A stretch of 64,000 bases of DNA from Cristatella mucedo. Lineage: Eukaryota > Bryozoa > Phylactolaemata > Cristatellidae. Location of the stretch: positions 16,527,001 through 16,591,000 of the forward strand of contig WPIO01000001.1 in the NCBI GenBank assembly GCA_009760855.2, given 5' to 3'. Position numbers and translations under genes: made by a program. This document shows, piece after piece, positions 43,301 to 56,900 of the stretch (position 1 is its first letter; each line of letters starts with the position of its first letter). A model generated the notes under the pieces. The model saw nothing but the letters and a program-made list of their open reading frames with translations, had not been told where the DNA came from and searched no databases.

Positions 43301-46300
43301 GAGAAATTTGTCCTTGAGCTGCTCTCGTCACTCCCCCCTCAGCTCTCAGTGCCCAAGGATCGACAGAGCATGCGATTTTATGCACGTGCATCCCCAGGCC
43401 AGAGTATGCATGCACCGATTCTGGATAACGATAACGCGAATACGAACATAAGATCGCTTGTCTGCGTATTGCAATGTACAAGGATATTTGTGGCAATATT
43501 TGACCTGCTTTGGCTCACACTCTGCGCCAGCATGACGTATAGAATTAGACTTTTTTTCTCATAATCGCCGTCGAACTGTTTAACCCGTGTAGGCTACCGC
43601 CATTTTTTGGCGCCTGCCGCTTCGCTGGGGCCTGCCGCTTTGCTGTTGCCGCTGCCACTGCCGCTGCCCCAATGCGTCCATTGCTTACTCCGCTCTAGCG
43701 AAGCATAGACGTATGGGCCGACGTCGTGGCACTTGTGATGGCTGACAGCCATTGCCCAGAAGTGACAGCGGATGGCGACAGTGTGCATGCGTCCACGAGC
43801 GCCGGCGGTGGGTGACGCTCGTGCAGCGCCATGGCTTGCCGAGAGCCGCGGTCAGTCGCATGCCAAGAAGTGTGCTCGTCGCTTCCCGTGCTTCCGCTCG
43901 CCATGCCTCGTGATGTTCACCTGCTTTTACCCTTTAGGCGGACAAGGGCAGACAGCAGCAGCAGCAGCAGCAGCAGCGACTACGGCTGTGGCGTCGACCG
44001 GCGTCGGCGGCCAGCTGGTGGTCAGGCGAACGCCCGAGTGGACTGCTGGCGCAGCTGAGAAGCTCGGGGTGCTGCTGAAAGTGATCTGTGAACGCTCGGT
44101 CGGACACGCATCTCATCGCGTGCGGCTCAGCGTTGCCCGGCTGGCCGACAAGTGTCTGAGCCAGTGCACTCGGTTAGTCGCTCGCTTGCAGGCTAGCCAA
44201 TCCGGCGTCAGCTAACCGCTCAGAGTGTGCACTTCCCAGCAGTAAAGACTTCGGCGGAGGCGGCAGCGGCAGCAGTGCCTCGGCGCGAGTTTTCCTGCAC
44301 GCATGCGTGGCTGCATTGCAGCTCGCTCGCTCGGTCGACGCAGACGTTGCTAGAAGTGCTGATAGGGCTCGTCGGTGACGAGCAGCCTCTCGTTACAACC
44401 TACTGCCTTAATGCGCTCAAGAGCTTCGACGAGTCAGTCTCTCCAGCCGTTCCCGTGGCGCTGGATGCCGAGCTTTTGGCCGGCGGCCGGCTGCCGACCA
44501 TGCACGAGATTCTGGAGGACAACATCTTCGTTTTCACCTCGCGCCTTCCCAGGCTCCTCCAGCAGCCAGGTGTGTGTGATGCAGCTTGAAAAAGGCAGAA
44601 TGTGCAGCGTGCTCGTGAGCGAGTTCGTGCGCGTGAGCGAGTTCGTGCTCGTGAGCGAGTTCGTGCGCGTGAGCAAGTTCGTGCGCGTGAGCAAGTTCGT
44701 GCGCGTGAGCAAGTTCGTGCGCGTGAGCAAGTTCGTGCGCGTGAGCAAGTTCGTGCGGGTGCGCGTGCCCGCGGGTGCCTGCAACATGTGCGCATTTGCG
44801 CAAATGCAAATACGCAAGATGCACAAAGACGTGCGCGCAGTTTGCGCACGCAAAAAAGCTCATGCACCTTGCACTCAAGTCTCTCATCTAGTCTGATAGG
44901 CCTGTCATATATATATTCGAGAATCGATAAACGCCTTACGCTTTCAGTATTCTGTACATAGCAAGGCTGGGAGCAGCTGAAATATATATACCTCAGGTAC
45001 TGAGCCGTGATAGCCCAGGAGGTAATGTACTCGCTCTTCACGACCGAGGTTGTGGGTTCGAATCTTGTAGTGGGCGGTCCTTTATTGCCAGGTGCAAATG
45101 GTGGTGATAGTTGTTAAGACTCTTCTGCCGCTATACAAATGAGGCTGTTAAATCAGCTAATATTTTTTAAAGTAAGCAAGCGAGATTTACCGATTGCTGA
45201 ATTTTTAGCTACACAAAACTAGGCTAGTCACCATCTGCCAGTCAGCAAGTCACTCAAGCAAGTCACCATCCCCCACTGGTATCGATTTCATAGTCACTCA
45301 CCACAGGTATGCGAGGGTACTCAATACAATTTACTGTTGGATTTCTTTGTATTACAATGTATGATGATGTAGTTGTTGTGATGCGAGTGTTCATTGCTGC
45401 TGGTTGTTTGTGTACTCGGTGCTTACTTGAAGTTGTGCTCACCTCTTCCACTCCCCGAGCCTGCCGCCAGTTGGTTGGTGACCATGAGAAATATTCAGCT
45501 GTCCTGCATTTGGGCTATTTTTGAACGTTCTAGTAAACCTTTGTCACATTTGTTATGTGCACGTGTATGCAGCAACAATAAATCCAGCTTAAATGTCATC
45601 AACGAGTTACTTTAGAAAGTTTTGAGTGTTCTTCTTTGTCTTCTCGGACTTGGCCACTATGTCGTGTGTGGGCAGTTCCACTTTTCGCTTTTTTCCCCGC
45701 GCACAGTTCTTTGCATGGCGCACGGCCTCAGCCCAGCGGTAAGGTGCACCTCGCACCACGTTAGCCGGCATTTCCTTGTGCGGCTACGCATCGGCCTGGC
45801 GCACGGGTGGAGTGGCTGCCGAGTCACTGTGCTTGGCGGGCAGTCGGGTGCTGCTCGGTGGCTGTGAATGTGCCACCGAATGTGCTTTGCACCGGCTTGC
45901 GTTGCAGATGACGACACAAGGCTGGCCTCGCTCCGCCTTCTGCACGGCTACCTGACAGTGCTCGGTGAGCTGTCTGCAACAGCACAGCAGTCGCGCTCGC
46001 GTCGCGCTAAAATCGGTGCTACACGCGCTGGGCGCCAGCGAGAAATGAAGGGAAGGGCAGCTGCCGCTCGTCGCAGGCCTGAGTGGGACCGAGTGCAGCG
46101 CTCGAGCTCGTATGCGAAAGTCCGCTCTTGTGCGTGGCAGTCGGCTCGTGGCTCGGCGGCGGCAGCAGCAGCGGCAGCAGCAGGCGCACGTGTCTGCACA
46201 TGTCTGCCGTAGGCACGAGGATGGATCGGCTGCTGAACTCGAGCGCTCACTTGCAGCGGCTCATGCACGCCTTCTCGCAGGTGCTCGAGCTGCGCTGCGG

Positions 46301-49300
46301 CAGTCTGCAGCTGCTGTGCGAGGCTACGCCGTCGTCAATCGCCGGCATCGGAGGTGACTGGGTGCCTCGGGCAGCGCTGGCGACAGTGGGCAGCGGCGCT
46401 GGCAGCTGCGCCTGTGGCTGGCTGCTGCCGAGCCTGCAGGCAGCACTGCTCTGGCCGTGCCGAACGGTTGGAGCCAGGGTTGTGGAGGCGCATCGCCACT
46501 TGGTTCGCCAGCTGCGTTTGTAATCAACTGCCGGCTTGCTCCGCAGCAGCAGCAGCAGCAGCAGCGCACGGAGAGGACCTTAACCAAGTCGAAGTCGACG
46601 GCTCAAAAGACGTCGCCGATAGTGGCGGGTCCTCGTCCACTGAGGAAAGGCAACATCGGCGGCACGTGCACGGCAAGTTGTGGCAGCAGTTCAAGCATTT
46701 CGACGACGAGCGTTTGTGGAAGGAGCTGTCTGCCTGCTGCCATTTACTCGGACGCTATGGTATGCTTGTGCTGCCTGCTGTGCTTGCGAGTGGCTTTTAC
46801 AGTCGAGCAGCCGACCAGAATATTGATTAGCAGCAGAACCATTGGAAGATTGTATTCTATGGTCTTGGCAAATTGGTCAGGACCCTGTTTGAGTGATATC
46901 TGAATGAGGAGGGATTTTTGTAGTCAGGCATGTGCATTCACGAAGAGCAGCCTGTTGAAATTCGGCAAGCTGATCACATGCATGTTCGCCGGCGAGTTAT
47001 TTTTGCTTGTTGCCTGCCTTTGGGGTCGTCTCTAAGTTTCGTCGACCGCCCTAGGTTGCTGGCACTTGGATTTTCAGACAAGATCTTGGATCTCAATGTA
47101 TTATTGAGGCTTGCAGATTGTTTGCTTGCCTAGGTTCTCATAGTATTCTGCCTTTAAAGCTTTGATTTAGTGGAATCATTCTTTCTTTACCTAGAACTGG
47201 CTTGATCAGTCAGCACTTAAAGCTGGACGAGTAGATATTAGCCGATTTAAAAGCCTTATTTATGTAGCTGCAGAAAAGCCTTAGCAGCTATCACAGCTGC
47301 TTTCAGTGGGCGATACAGAGTCGCCCACTGCAGAACTCGAACCCACGACCTGGGTCGTGAAGAGCAAGCACCTTACCTACTGGGCTAAGACTCAGGGGTA
47401 AACAATTAGCCTACCACTATCGGTTTTTGTAAGTCACAGGGAGTAGTTTCTCGTGAGTCGATATTTCTTCATTCTTTGACTTGTGATCATTCTTTGACTT
47501 TGACTGTCATCAATTATCTGGCAATTCTTAACTAAATAGCTGCCTATTCACTGCTTACTTCATGGCAATTCCACGGCTGCCGTCAGTTCTTCTACTGGCA
47601 ATGCTTAACTGAATGGCTGCCTATTCGCAATGGCACGGCTGCCGTCAGTTCTTCTACTCTTTGCTCGATGTTCGATTGTACTACCGTAGGCCAGATAGAT
47701 GATAATAAAGTCTTCGTGCATTAATAATGTTTGCTTGCATCATATCAGGGAAGACGATTACCTCGACTGACATCAGGTCACTGCATGTCAACTTTAGTCT
47801 GGCCTTCAATTGAAAGGCTAAAAATATATATGGATAGTGATTGCATCAAAGTGGTTTCCATAGTGTCTGCAGAACCGTGGCCTCTATGCAGCACATCATT
47901 TACATTGAAGTGGTGAAAGCAAGAGGTTCGGAGGGAGAGTGCAGTGGAAGAATGGTGGCCATTCACAGTGTGTAGCAAAGGGTTGAGAAGTATTTGTGTT
48001 GAAGGATGAAGCCCTAGCTGCATAGGTTAGGTAAGGAAAAAGATATGAGCTGGCCGTAAGATTCATTGGTTTTTTTAATATTGTAGGCAATGTCATAGTT
48101 CTGACGGACCACCTGCTCGATATGATGAACGAATCCGGTAGATACGAGAAGGAGGCCGCACTGATTTTGAATGAGGTTCTCCGCGGCTATGGTAGCACCT
48201 TTGGTAAGTGGCGTCACCAGGGCTGGCGATATGCAGATTGTGCTCGAGCTACACACAGTATATAGAAAGGGGCTGCACGGTTATACGATTCGATTTGCGG
48301 TTTTTTTCGCCTTGGCGCATCGAACGCTGCTACCGAACTACCGAACTGCAGCTTCCTCTATTGATCGTCCACGCAGTAATCGGCTTGCCTTCGTGGCCTC
48401 TCACGCGATACGGCATCGTGCTGTATTCATGTAATCAGAATGTGGCACAGCCTGGCACGACATTGGCGGAAGTAGTGTATTTTGGCTTGTCAGCTGCAGA
48501 GGATGCACGTAAAAGTAAAGAGGACGGAATGCGTTCATCGGCTCCTGCCTCCGAGGTGGCTCGTGGTGTGGCGAAAGACGTCATTCGCGAGTACCTGGAC
48601 AAGCTTTCATCCACCGCAGATGCTCGAAATCGAGACCTTCCTCGTACCGACGTCGGCAAGCGAGCGCTCGTGAAGTCTGCCAAGGGTGCCGTCGATGATG
48701 GCGTGATCTCGCGGGCCAACGGTCAGATCCTCTTCACCTGCATCCTTCTCGACGGACTTTCCGTTGCAGTCAGGGTGAGTGACTTTTTGAGAAAGTACTA
48801 TTCTGCCACATTGATAATAATGAGTAGGTTTATTTAGTGTGTTTAGGTTTTTCTTTTCTCAATAAGATAAAGCTTAAATTACTTCTACTCGTGTGGAGTG
48901 CGAGAGCCTTCAGCCTTTGCCAACGGTTACCTTTGGTGATGCTGCAACAAAGCAAGTTTTGACATGCGCGATGAAAGTCAGTTAAAGAGTTGCTGATTCA
49001 AAAACTTCATTTGTGTAGCAGCAGAAGAGTCTAATCGTATTTCACTGCGCTGCAGTAGGCTACAGAATTGCATGCCGCAGGATTCGAACCCATGGCACGT
49101 ATCGTAAAGTGCGAGCTCCTTACCGATGGGCTGCAAGTAGCCGAGGCCGAAAATAATATTAGTATTAAGACAGCGAGACATGGACGAACAGTAGCAACCT
49201 TTTTGCTCTGGCTTTATGGTGTTTTGTTTCTGGAATTAAATACTTTTCATTTGGTTGTGAGTGTGCACGCTTTGCTTTACTCTGATAATATTGGCTACGA

Positions 49301-50892
49301 TTGTCTTTTGTGGCCTTGCTGTCCTCAATCGCTTCGATGAAATGCAATAGTTATCCCAGAACTTATTGCTTTTAGAAGACTTTTTCCTCTCGGATATTAG
49401 TTTGGTTTTGATAGTTTCTCAGGAAAGCTTGGTGGCCATTGTAGCTGATGGACTTCCAAAACTAGGAACTGCACATCTTAGTGGCTAGCAAAGCATCTTA
49501 CCAACTCCCTGGTGCTAATAAGCTTGGAGTATTGTCATGCTTGCTTTCATTCCAACAGCAAGACCAACACTCAGTACTTTGACCTCCATTTTAGCTTTGC
49601 ATCAGTGTACCCGTACATCTGGCAGCCTCTGCAGCATCAACAGTAGCTGCTTCTTTGTGCCCGATTGATTTTCTTGGGGGTGGGGCGGCGGGTGTCAGTC
49701 GTTCAGACTGCTTTAATAGCTTGGAGTGACGCCTTCCCCATCTTTTTTTGTAGCAGCAAGTTTTTCTCTTTACTGCTCTCTGCATTCAAGCCTCATTTCA
49801 CATTTGTTTGATCAGAGTTATGTGGCTGTCCAGCATGTTCGAGTCAATGTCATTGCCAGGGTGAAGAAGACTCTTACAGGGTGAAGTAGAAGGCTCTGTA
49901 AGAGTCTTCTACTTCACTGTAAGAGTCTTCTCCTTCACCCTGGCAATGACATTGACTCAAACAAGCTGGAAGCTCCATGATGCCTGAAGTGTGTCTGCAT
50001 ATTCCAAGTGTCGATTCTTTGAATCTTGAAGTTCTTATGCTAAACTGCAAGGCCAAGGCCACGGCTTGGCTCCTCCATACCTAGCTGAACTGCTGCACCA
50101 GTTTCAGCCTCCTCGTGTCTTCAGGTCCTGTATGGATCAGTAAACTACCTGTTCAATTCCTCCGCTCAAAGACCGTTGGAGACAAAAACCTTCGCTCTAC
50201 GGGTCCTAGACTGTGGAGCTCACTTCCACAACATTTATGCAACGACATCTGCTCTCCTGCTGCCGACTATTGCACATCTTTTCCAGCCGTCCTGAGCTGC
50301 TACTTTCGTGCTACTCAGTATACCTCAGCTTCTCTCCTGACTCAGCCATGCTTATCACTTGCTTTTTGTTGTGTGAGATGAAGTCTGTTGGCTACCGAAT
50401 GCATACCGAAAGCCACTCAAGTTATATATATATATATATAATTCATTTGTTTTTTAATGCGCTGTAGAAAACTCCTTCGTAACACCCATATACTCTTTGT
50501 GCGTTTGTGGCATTACAGATGGAGATACATTACATTTATTGGAAGAATGGGGCATGTTTATCTAATCCGTTGTGGTCCACTTCAATGCTATTCTGCTATA
50601 ATTTGTGCAACTTTAGCTAGAGTCTAGTTGGCTTGGCACTCCTGTTGCATTCAACAATTTTGCATAATCGATTATTGTGACTTTCAATTTTGATTCGATT
50701 CACTGAATTTAGCATTCGGTTTCTGACTATAGTTGATACTGCAGCTACCGCTCTATCTGTTGGTTTTGATGCATGCCGAGACACTTGATGTGTATTTTCT
50801 CCGTGTTATTGTAACAAGTAGGTTGTATAAGATGCGCACACGCGTACACATGTGCGTGCACACACACAAAAACACTTCTGTTATGGCACATT

Positions 50893-50938
<46 letters not shown>

Positions 50939-53900
50939 CATTAATTAAGTGGCAAAACATCCTACCACTGTGAGATTCGAATCCGGTACCCCACGGTCCA
51001 GTATTCGTGACACTGAGAAATAGCTACCTCGACGGCTGACCGCTTTCATCAAGTACTTTCTGATTAGTTTCTGTGCAATAATTTTCTGGAATTCTTAACT
51101 GGCAGGACAACCCGCTTTTGACTCTTTGTCTCATGCACAGTTTCAGCCTGCTATCCAAGCTGCTGGCATGAGACATTAAGGACTAGTCACTTCTTAAGTA
51201 GGCGTCTGCCGGAACTCGGGCTAAGAGCATCGGTGATTTTTTAGCAAGGTAATTTAACAGCCTCATTTATATAGCAGCAGAAGAGCTTTCACGGCTATCA
51301 CCACCGGTTGCTGTGGACAATAAATGATGTACCACTTCTGGACTTGAACTCATGACCTGGGTCGTGAAGAGCAAGCACCTCACCTGCTGTGCCAAGATGG
51401 CCGAGAACTTGCTGGACAGATAAACTGTAGTCGTACTGCCGTTGGGCATGTACTTTTGCATGTCTGTAGCATGCCTTAGCTTTCATATAGTCGTTGCTTG
51501 GTTGATGAGTATGTGGTTACATTTCTTAATAAAGCGAGCCCGGTCTTGATGCATTAGGAGTCCATTGTGCTTGAAGACTACGGGTATTGTGGGATACATC
51601 TCTGGTGGCCTGTTATGTTTTAGATAGCTGGAACTGGCTGTGAGTACCTGCTAATTGACTCACTGTATACGTTGCTGGACCGGTTGTCTGATGACACACT
51701 TCTTGTCAGCCAGACTGCGTACGTTGCTCTTGAAGAGATCTGTCATGCTCTGCACCACGAGTAAGTTAAGGAAAAATATTGAGTAGCCGGCTCATGCTAA
51801 ATCGGTATCGTTCTAGAATACTTCCAAACATAGCGTCTTGCCTTCTCCTGTTTGCCTTGACAAAAGTATAGGATGCCTAGTGGCTCACGTGTTTGCTTTG
51901 CTGTATATTTTGAAGCTTTTTGTAGCTGCTTTGTTGTTTCTGATTTGAAGAAGCATCCATCAGCTCTTATTTCGTCATGCCGACTACATAGTGAATAGCC
52001 TGGCTTTAAAGCTGAGACGACTGAGCTACTATCCGCGAGCTCCTTTAGTTCTGCAGGCGATGCTGAAGCACAGTGATCGAAGCATTCTTCCCTATGTTGA
52101 GGACGTTATCATTGATGTATGTATACTCCGATGACTGAACTGAGTTCAGCATAGTCGACATCTACTTAGGAGAGCTGTGACAAGCTCTTTGCTGCCAAGG
52201 CTCTCGGATCTCTTTCTTGCCTGCAGCATGAGGCGTGTTCTGCTGTGCTGCCAGTCAGGATCACGAGGGCTCCTATGTGTAGGTGATGAACACGCTGGAC
52301 AGCAGCCACGACGAGACTACGGCACGGATGATACTGCACGTCTTGAATACACTTCTAAGCTGTATGTGTCGTTGGTATCCGCAGATGCCTGTAATCACCG
52401 ACGAAGTGGCAGTGAGTGTACCGCTATTGCTTTAGTCATGTGGTGCTCAGCAGACTTTCTCTGTATTAGTTTGTGTCACGACTTGATCCCACATCGTACT
52501 GTATATGTCAAACCTTTGTGTACCGACATGTTCGCTAGTTATAGGTGTTTGCATCGCCATGTAGCCGTGAACTTGCTCTGTGTTAGTAAAAATGCTGCCG
52601 TCATATCTATTGCTGTGACAAATGTGCAACATTTAAAGCTGAGGTTACTGCCAGGTTCATTTATCTATGTGTTGCGGCCATGCCGTGAGAGATACCTGCT
52701 CATTCTGCCGGCGCTAACTATGCCTTGCATGACTGCCGATTCGGAACATCCGTAGTCGATTCGGAACATCCGTAGTCGATTCGGAACATCCGTAGTGCAC
52801 ACGGCTTATTTATAGGTCCCCGTCAAAGACAAGGTGAAGAGCAATGAGAGCGACCACGGACATAGCAAAATCTCGGTACAGTGCCAGATAAAAGACAGGT
52901 TTCTTGATTATTGTCGCCAGAAATTCCTGGCGACGGACCAGGAAATGACCGACGTTGTGGAGAGCAGTGGTGTTGGCAGCTCTGCCGATCCAGCATCCCT
53001 TGAAGAGGACATGAACACGTGGGCAAGCGAACAAGCAAGCCAAGCAGATGCACCTACAGACACAGGAAATACTGCGGAGAAGCCCGGCGCACCTCCTCCA
53101 CTGCATATTACCTTGGCTAACAGAGTGAGCTCCTTAGGGCTGCAGTTCATGGGCTGCTATTCACAGCGCGTTTGTGTATCTCTGTGCACGTGCATGCGTG
53201 CGTGCATGGGTCTGTGTATGTTGCGTTGCCCGTTGTCACTCCCAGCACGACTGCTCAGTGAATCCTGACTGTAGCTGTTTGCTTGGTGCGAAGCTGTCAA
53301 TGGCCGGCTCTGCTGTAAGCTGAGGCAGCTCGGAATTGACCTCATCCATGAATCGTTTCTAGCTTGGTGTACCAAACTGTACCCATTCGCACCAGCGCAG
53401 CATGCATTGATCCAACTCTGTGTGTGTCCACTTTGCTAAGAAAGCCGCTAGCTGTCACTCGGATTTGGGAGCCGTCGGACAGCACACTAGCTGCATGCTG
53501 GGCTTTTACAGGTGCTCGAACGGTGCAGTCACATGCTGTCACATGATTGCGTCCGAGTGCGCATTGCTGCAATGAAGGCCGCCACTCATGGATTCCAAGT
53601 GCTGCGCAGCATGGAAAGTATGCCGACCTATCGCTGCTCCGCCATGCCATGCCACGCCATGCCATTTCCGACGCCTAATTTCTACCCTACCCTGCTGCTC
53701 CCCTGCCGGAACTCGAGCGACCCTTGTTACGCGCGAGTTTTGGTGCTCGCGGCACCGTTTGTTTTAGACGTACTGCTGCCAGCCGTACACAGGTTGTGGG
53801 CACCGCTTGTCGGCCGGTTTTCTGACACAGAGCCTGCCGTCATTCTTGCTGTAAGCAAACAGGTTTTGCATGAACCTCTTACTTGCCAAAGCCACTTTTT

Positions 53901-56900
53901 AGTCTAGTGCTTGTAGTGGCCTACTTTTCTGCGTAGTTGTAGCTCTTTTGGATGACGTGTGTGCGTTGAGTGCTACGACATTCTGATTGGCTGCCTACCT
54001 TGTGCTGGCAGGCACCTTACTATGTATGGAGTTCAGCCAGGATTTGTTCTTTCATTTGTCTGTTCAGTTTGATTTTCTCGATGCATTCTTTTCTCACCTG
54101 CCTTGCAGTAAGACGACTGTCTATGCTGCTACTGTTTATGGCAGCATGTGGCCGTTTTCGATTTTAGCTCAATCTGTCGATGTAAAATAGCTCATAGATT
54201 GTGCTTGTTCGTAATCAGGTTTTCGATGTGCCTTAATTCTGCATTGCTCGGTATTCATACAAGCCATGCTTCTATCGTCCACATTGCCCCGTGCAGTCTC
54301 ACGATAACGCAAAACTTGAAGTTTCTTTCTGATCCTCAGCCTGCGTCATACACTGCCCACTTGTTGACGGCTTGCTTTACTTGAGTTTACTTTTCGTATG
54401 CGCTTATAACTGAACTTTGTTTAGTCGTTAGCTTATGGCTAAATGGCCCCATGGGCCGTGGTCGGTGAGGCATTGCACAAGACCATTTCTCCTTGCTCAT
54501 ACCATACTCACACTTGCTGCAAAGACTGCTACTTTCTGACTGCCATGTAAAGCAGTAGCTATTTAAAATGGCAGCTATGTAAACCATCAGAAGTAGAGAG
54601 GGGAGATTTTACTGGAACTGGCTGGTAGAGCAGGACCCTTCTGAAATGCACGACTCTAAGCATGAACTAGCCTACTGTGCACACCACAGTGGCAGCCCTG
54701 TTGTTTAGGGTGCAGACTGGTGTACCCATATACCCCTATCCAGACTTCTGCAACCAACTGCAGGGTCTGCTCATGGGCGGGCGTTCACACACTCAATGCG
54801 TAGGCCTGCTGATTTTTTGGGATCACTGACAGTCCCAAGGCTCTCTACAATGAAAAAGCAGATGCAGACTCGGTGACTGCAATTTTGCATTGCTCTGATC
54901 TTCTGGCCGAAGGCTTACCATGCTGGTAGCTCAAGTTATGACCTCCTGGCGGATGCCATGCAGCGAATTGCTATTGATGAAGGCCCTTTCGTCTCCTGAG
55001 AATGAGGGGTCTACAATACGGCCCTTTGAGGTGTGGTGGTGCACCGCCGCACAACGGTGCCGCACTGCCGCACGCGGGCACCTGCCGCACGGTGGTGCGG
55101 CATCGCCGTGTGGCGACTGCCTCGATGGCCGTCGTTCATTAGTGGGCTACTGGCTGGCAATCAGAGTGTGTGTGTGCATCTCCGTCTGTAGCTCCACAAA
55201 GCCACAAAGACTATGTGGGTGTTATGCAGGAGAGCTCTGTAAAGCGCACTCACAGCCTAAGCGGATTTTGGTACGCATTCGGTAGCCAACGGACTTTATT
55301 GCACCCAATTAAGAGGAAGTGAGAGGTGTAGCTGAGTCAGGAGAGCAGTTGAGGTAGTGAGTAACATGGAAGTAGCAGCTCAGGACCGCTGAAAAGATGA
55401 GCTATATATAGTCGGCAGCAGGAGAGTAGATGTCGTTGCACAAGAATTGTGGACGTGAGTTCCAGTCTGGGACTCGCAGAGCAAAAGCTTCTGTCACCTA
55501 CGGTCTTTAAGCAGAGGAATGGAATAGCTAATTTATAGTCCACAGAGGACCTGAGAGCACATGAGGAGGCTGAAACTATTCCAGCTCCAAAAGCGCGGTT
55601 AAAACTGCTGCAGTGTGGAGAGCTAGCACCGAACTGTCGGATGCTCCAGTACAGATGCTGCAGGAGTCTGCTGCTACTTACTCTTTGTCTACGTCTTTGC
55701 ATGGCACAAGAAGAGCACACTCGTACCGTACTCGGGCGAGTGCTGTGCATTGCATCCCTGCATCGCAGTGTGGCTGCTTGCACACCGCACCGGCGCCAGC
55801 TCGGGGCTTCGGAGCTAGCGTTGGGGGCAGCGCTCGCTGCACGACCGTTGACCCTGCTCCAGTCCCAGTGGTGGACAGCCAGCATGCGCATGAGTTACCG
55901 GACTGGCGGCAGTTCGTGTTGGATCAGCTCTCACTCGCTTTTCAGCCTCGGAATTAGGTGCGAAACTAGACGGGCATGCCTTTTGTCAGGGTCTCGGGCA
56001 TGATTTGTGATCAGACGTTTGCTCAGCAGTGGTTGGACCACTCGGTCTATTTCAGGCATTTGAATGCCTTCACGTGCTTGCCGAGCTGTCCAAGGACTTC
56101 ATTAGGCAGCGTGTGTCGAAAGAAGTCCTGCCCAGGTTGTGCAGCTTCCTCAGATCGCAGAGCGCAGTCAGGTGAGCGCTGCCTGGCAGCTGGCTTTCCC
56201 GTGCTCGTTGTTAGTGGCTAGGCAATGGCCAAGCCAAGGTCAGCCCAAGGCTGCTTTAGCCCAAGCCAAGGTATTGTGTGATAGATCTATTCATGAGTAA
56301 GTGCACCTGACCAACTGCCTCCCACAGTGGTTCATGCAATTCTTTTTGTAGTGTGAAGACCGGACCAGCGTACGCATACACAACATCTTTCCGACTTCAA
56401 CGCGTGCTGCTGACACGTTTAGGTAGCATCGTTAAAGATGTAAGTGCAATAGTTTAGTAGCTTCACGGGGTGCTCTATTCAATCAATGAACGTGTCGTCC
56501 AAGGCTTGTATAGTAATGCTGCTGGGAATGTAGTGTTGCATTTCTGTGACTCTAAGCTGGTAGCAAATTTAACGGAATGAAATAGCTTAGCTGCTTTGAT
56601 TTTGTGTAGTTAGCACTTCTCTCAATGGATGAGGATTCGCAGTTGACACTACTCATTCTCACACACATAGGTGATATCTATTCATTCCTGTAAGCAGTGT
56701 GCACAAAGCAGCTTGAATGTCTTATTAATATTCCAAGCGCCCGATGTTTTCCAAACTTAAGTGTATAGCAAACTGGTTAAAGCTGAGTTGAGTTCAACCA
56801 GTGCATCTCACATTGTTTTTCATAAAATGAGCTATGAAGAGGAGCACTTGTAGTTTGAATGGGTTTTTCTTCTTGATCCATTATTCGTCCAGCGAAAGTA

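Larger units (their letters stand above)
44570..45907 (+). other. TTI1 intron 8: minisatellite and SINE
   Basis: An 18-bp minisatellite (44611-44764) and a SINE (45001-45165). The rest is unassigned. Confidence 0.6.
48775..51623 (+). other. TTI1 intron 13: SINEs, LINE, hairpin
   Basis: Contains SINEs (48988-49145, 51243-51405), a 140-bp foldback (49831-49970), a LINE 3' part (50035-50530) and a TA microsatellite (50894-50937). A further B-box-like gattcgaatccggt on the plus strand near 50980 may be the edge of another tRNA-like repeat. Confidence 0.6.

Noticed and set aside
43250-43450. Extra TTI1 exon after the acceptor near 43250
   Set aside because: The translation has no resemblance to TTI1 and no donor gives a phase that fits exon 7.
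44400-45041. Frames of 117-213 codons on the minus strand and 119-173 on the plus strand
   Set aside because: They derive from the 18-bp minisatellite and from antisense of TTI1 exon 8.
52737-52798. CRISPR-like direct repeats
   Set aside because: The units are head-to-tail with no spacers, in a eukaryotic intron.
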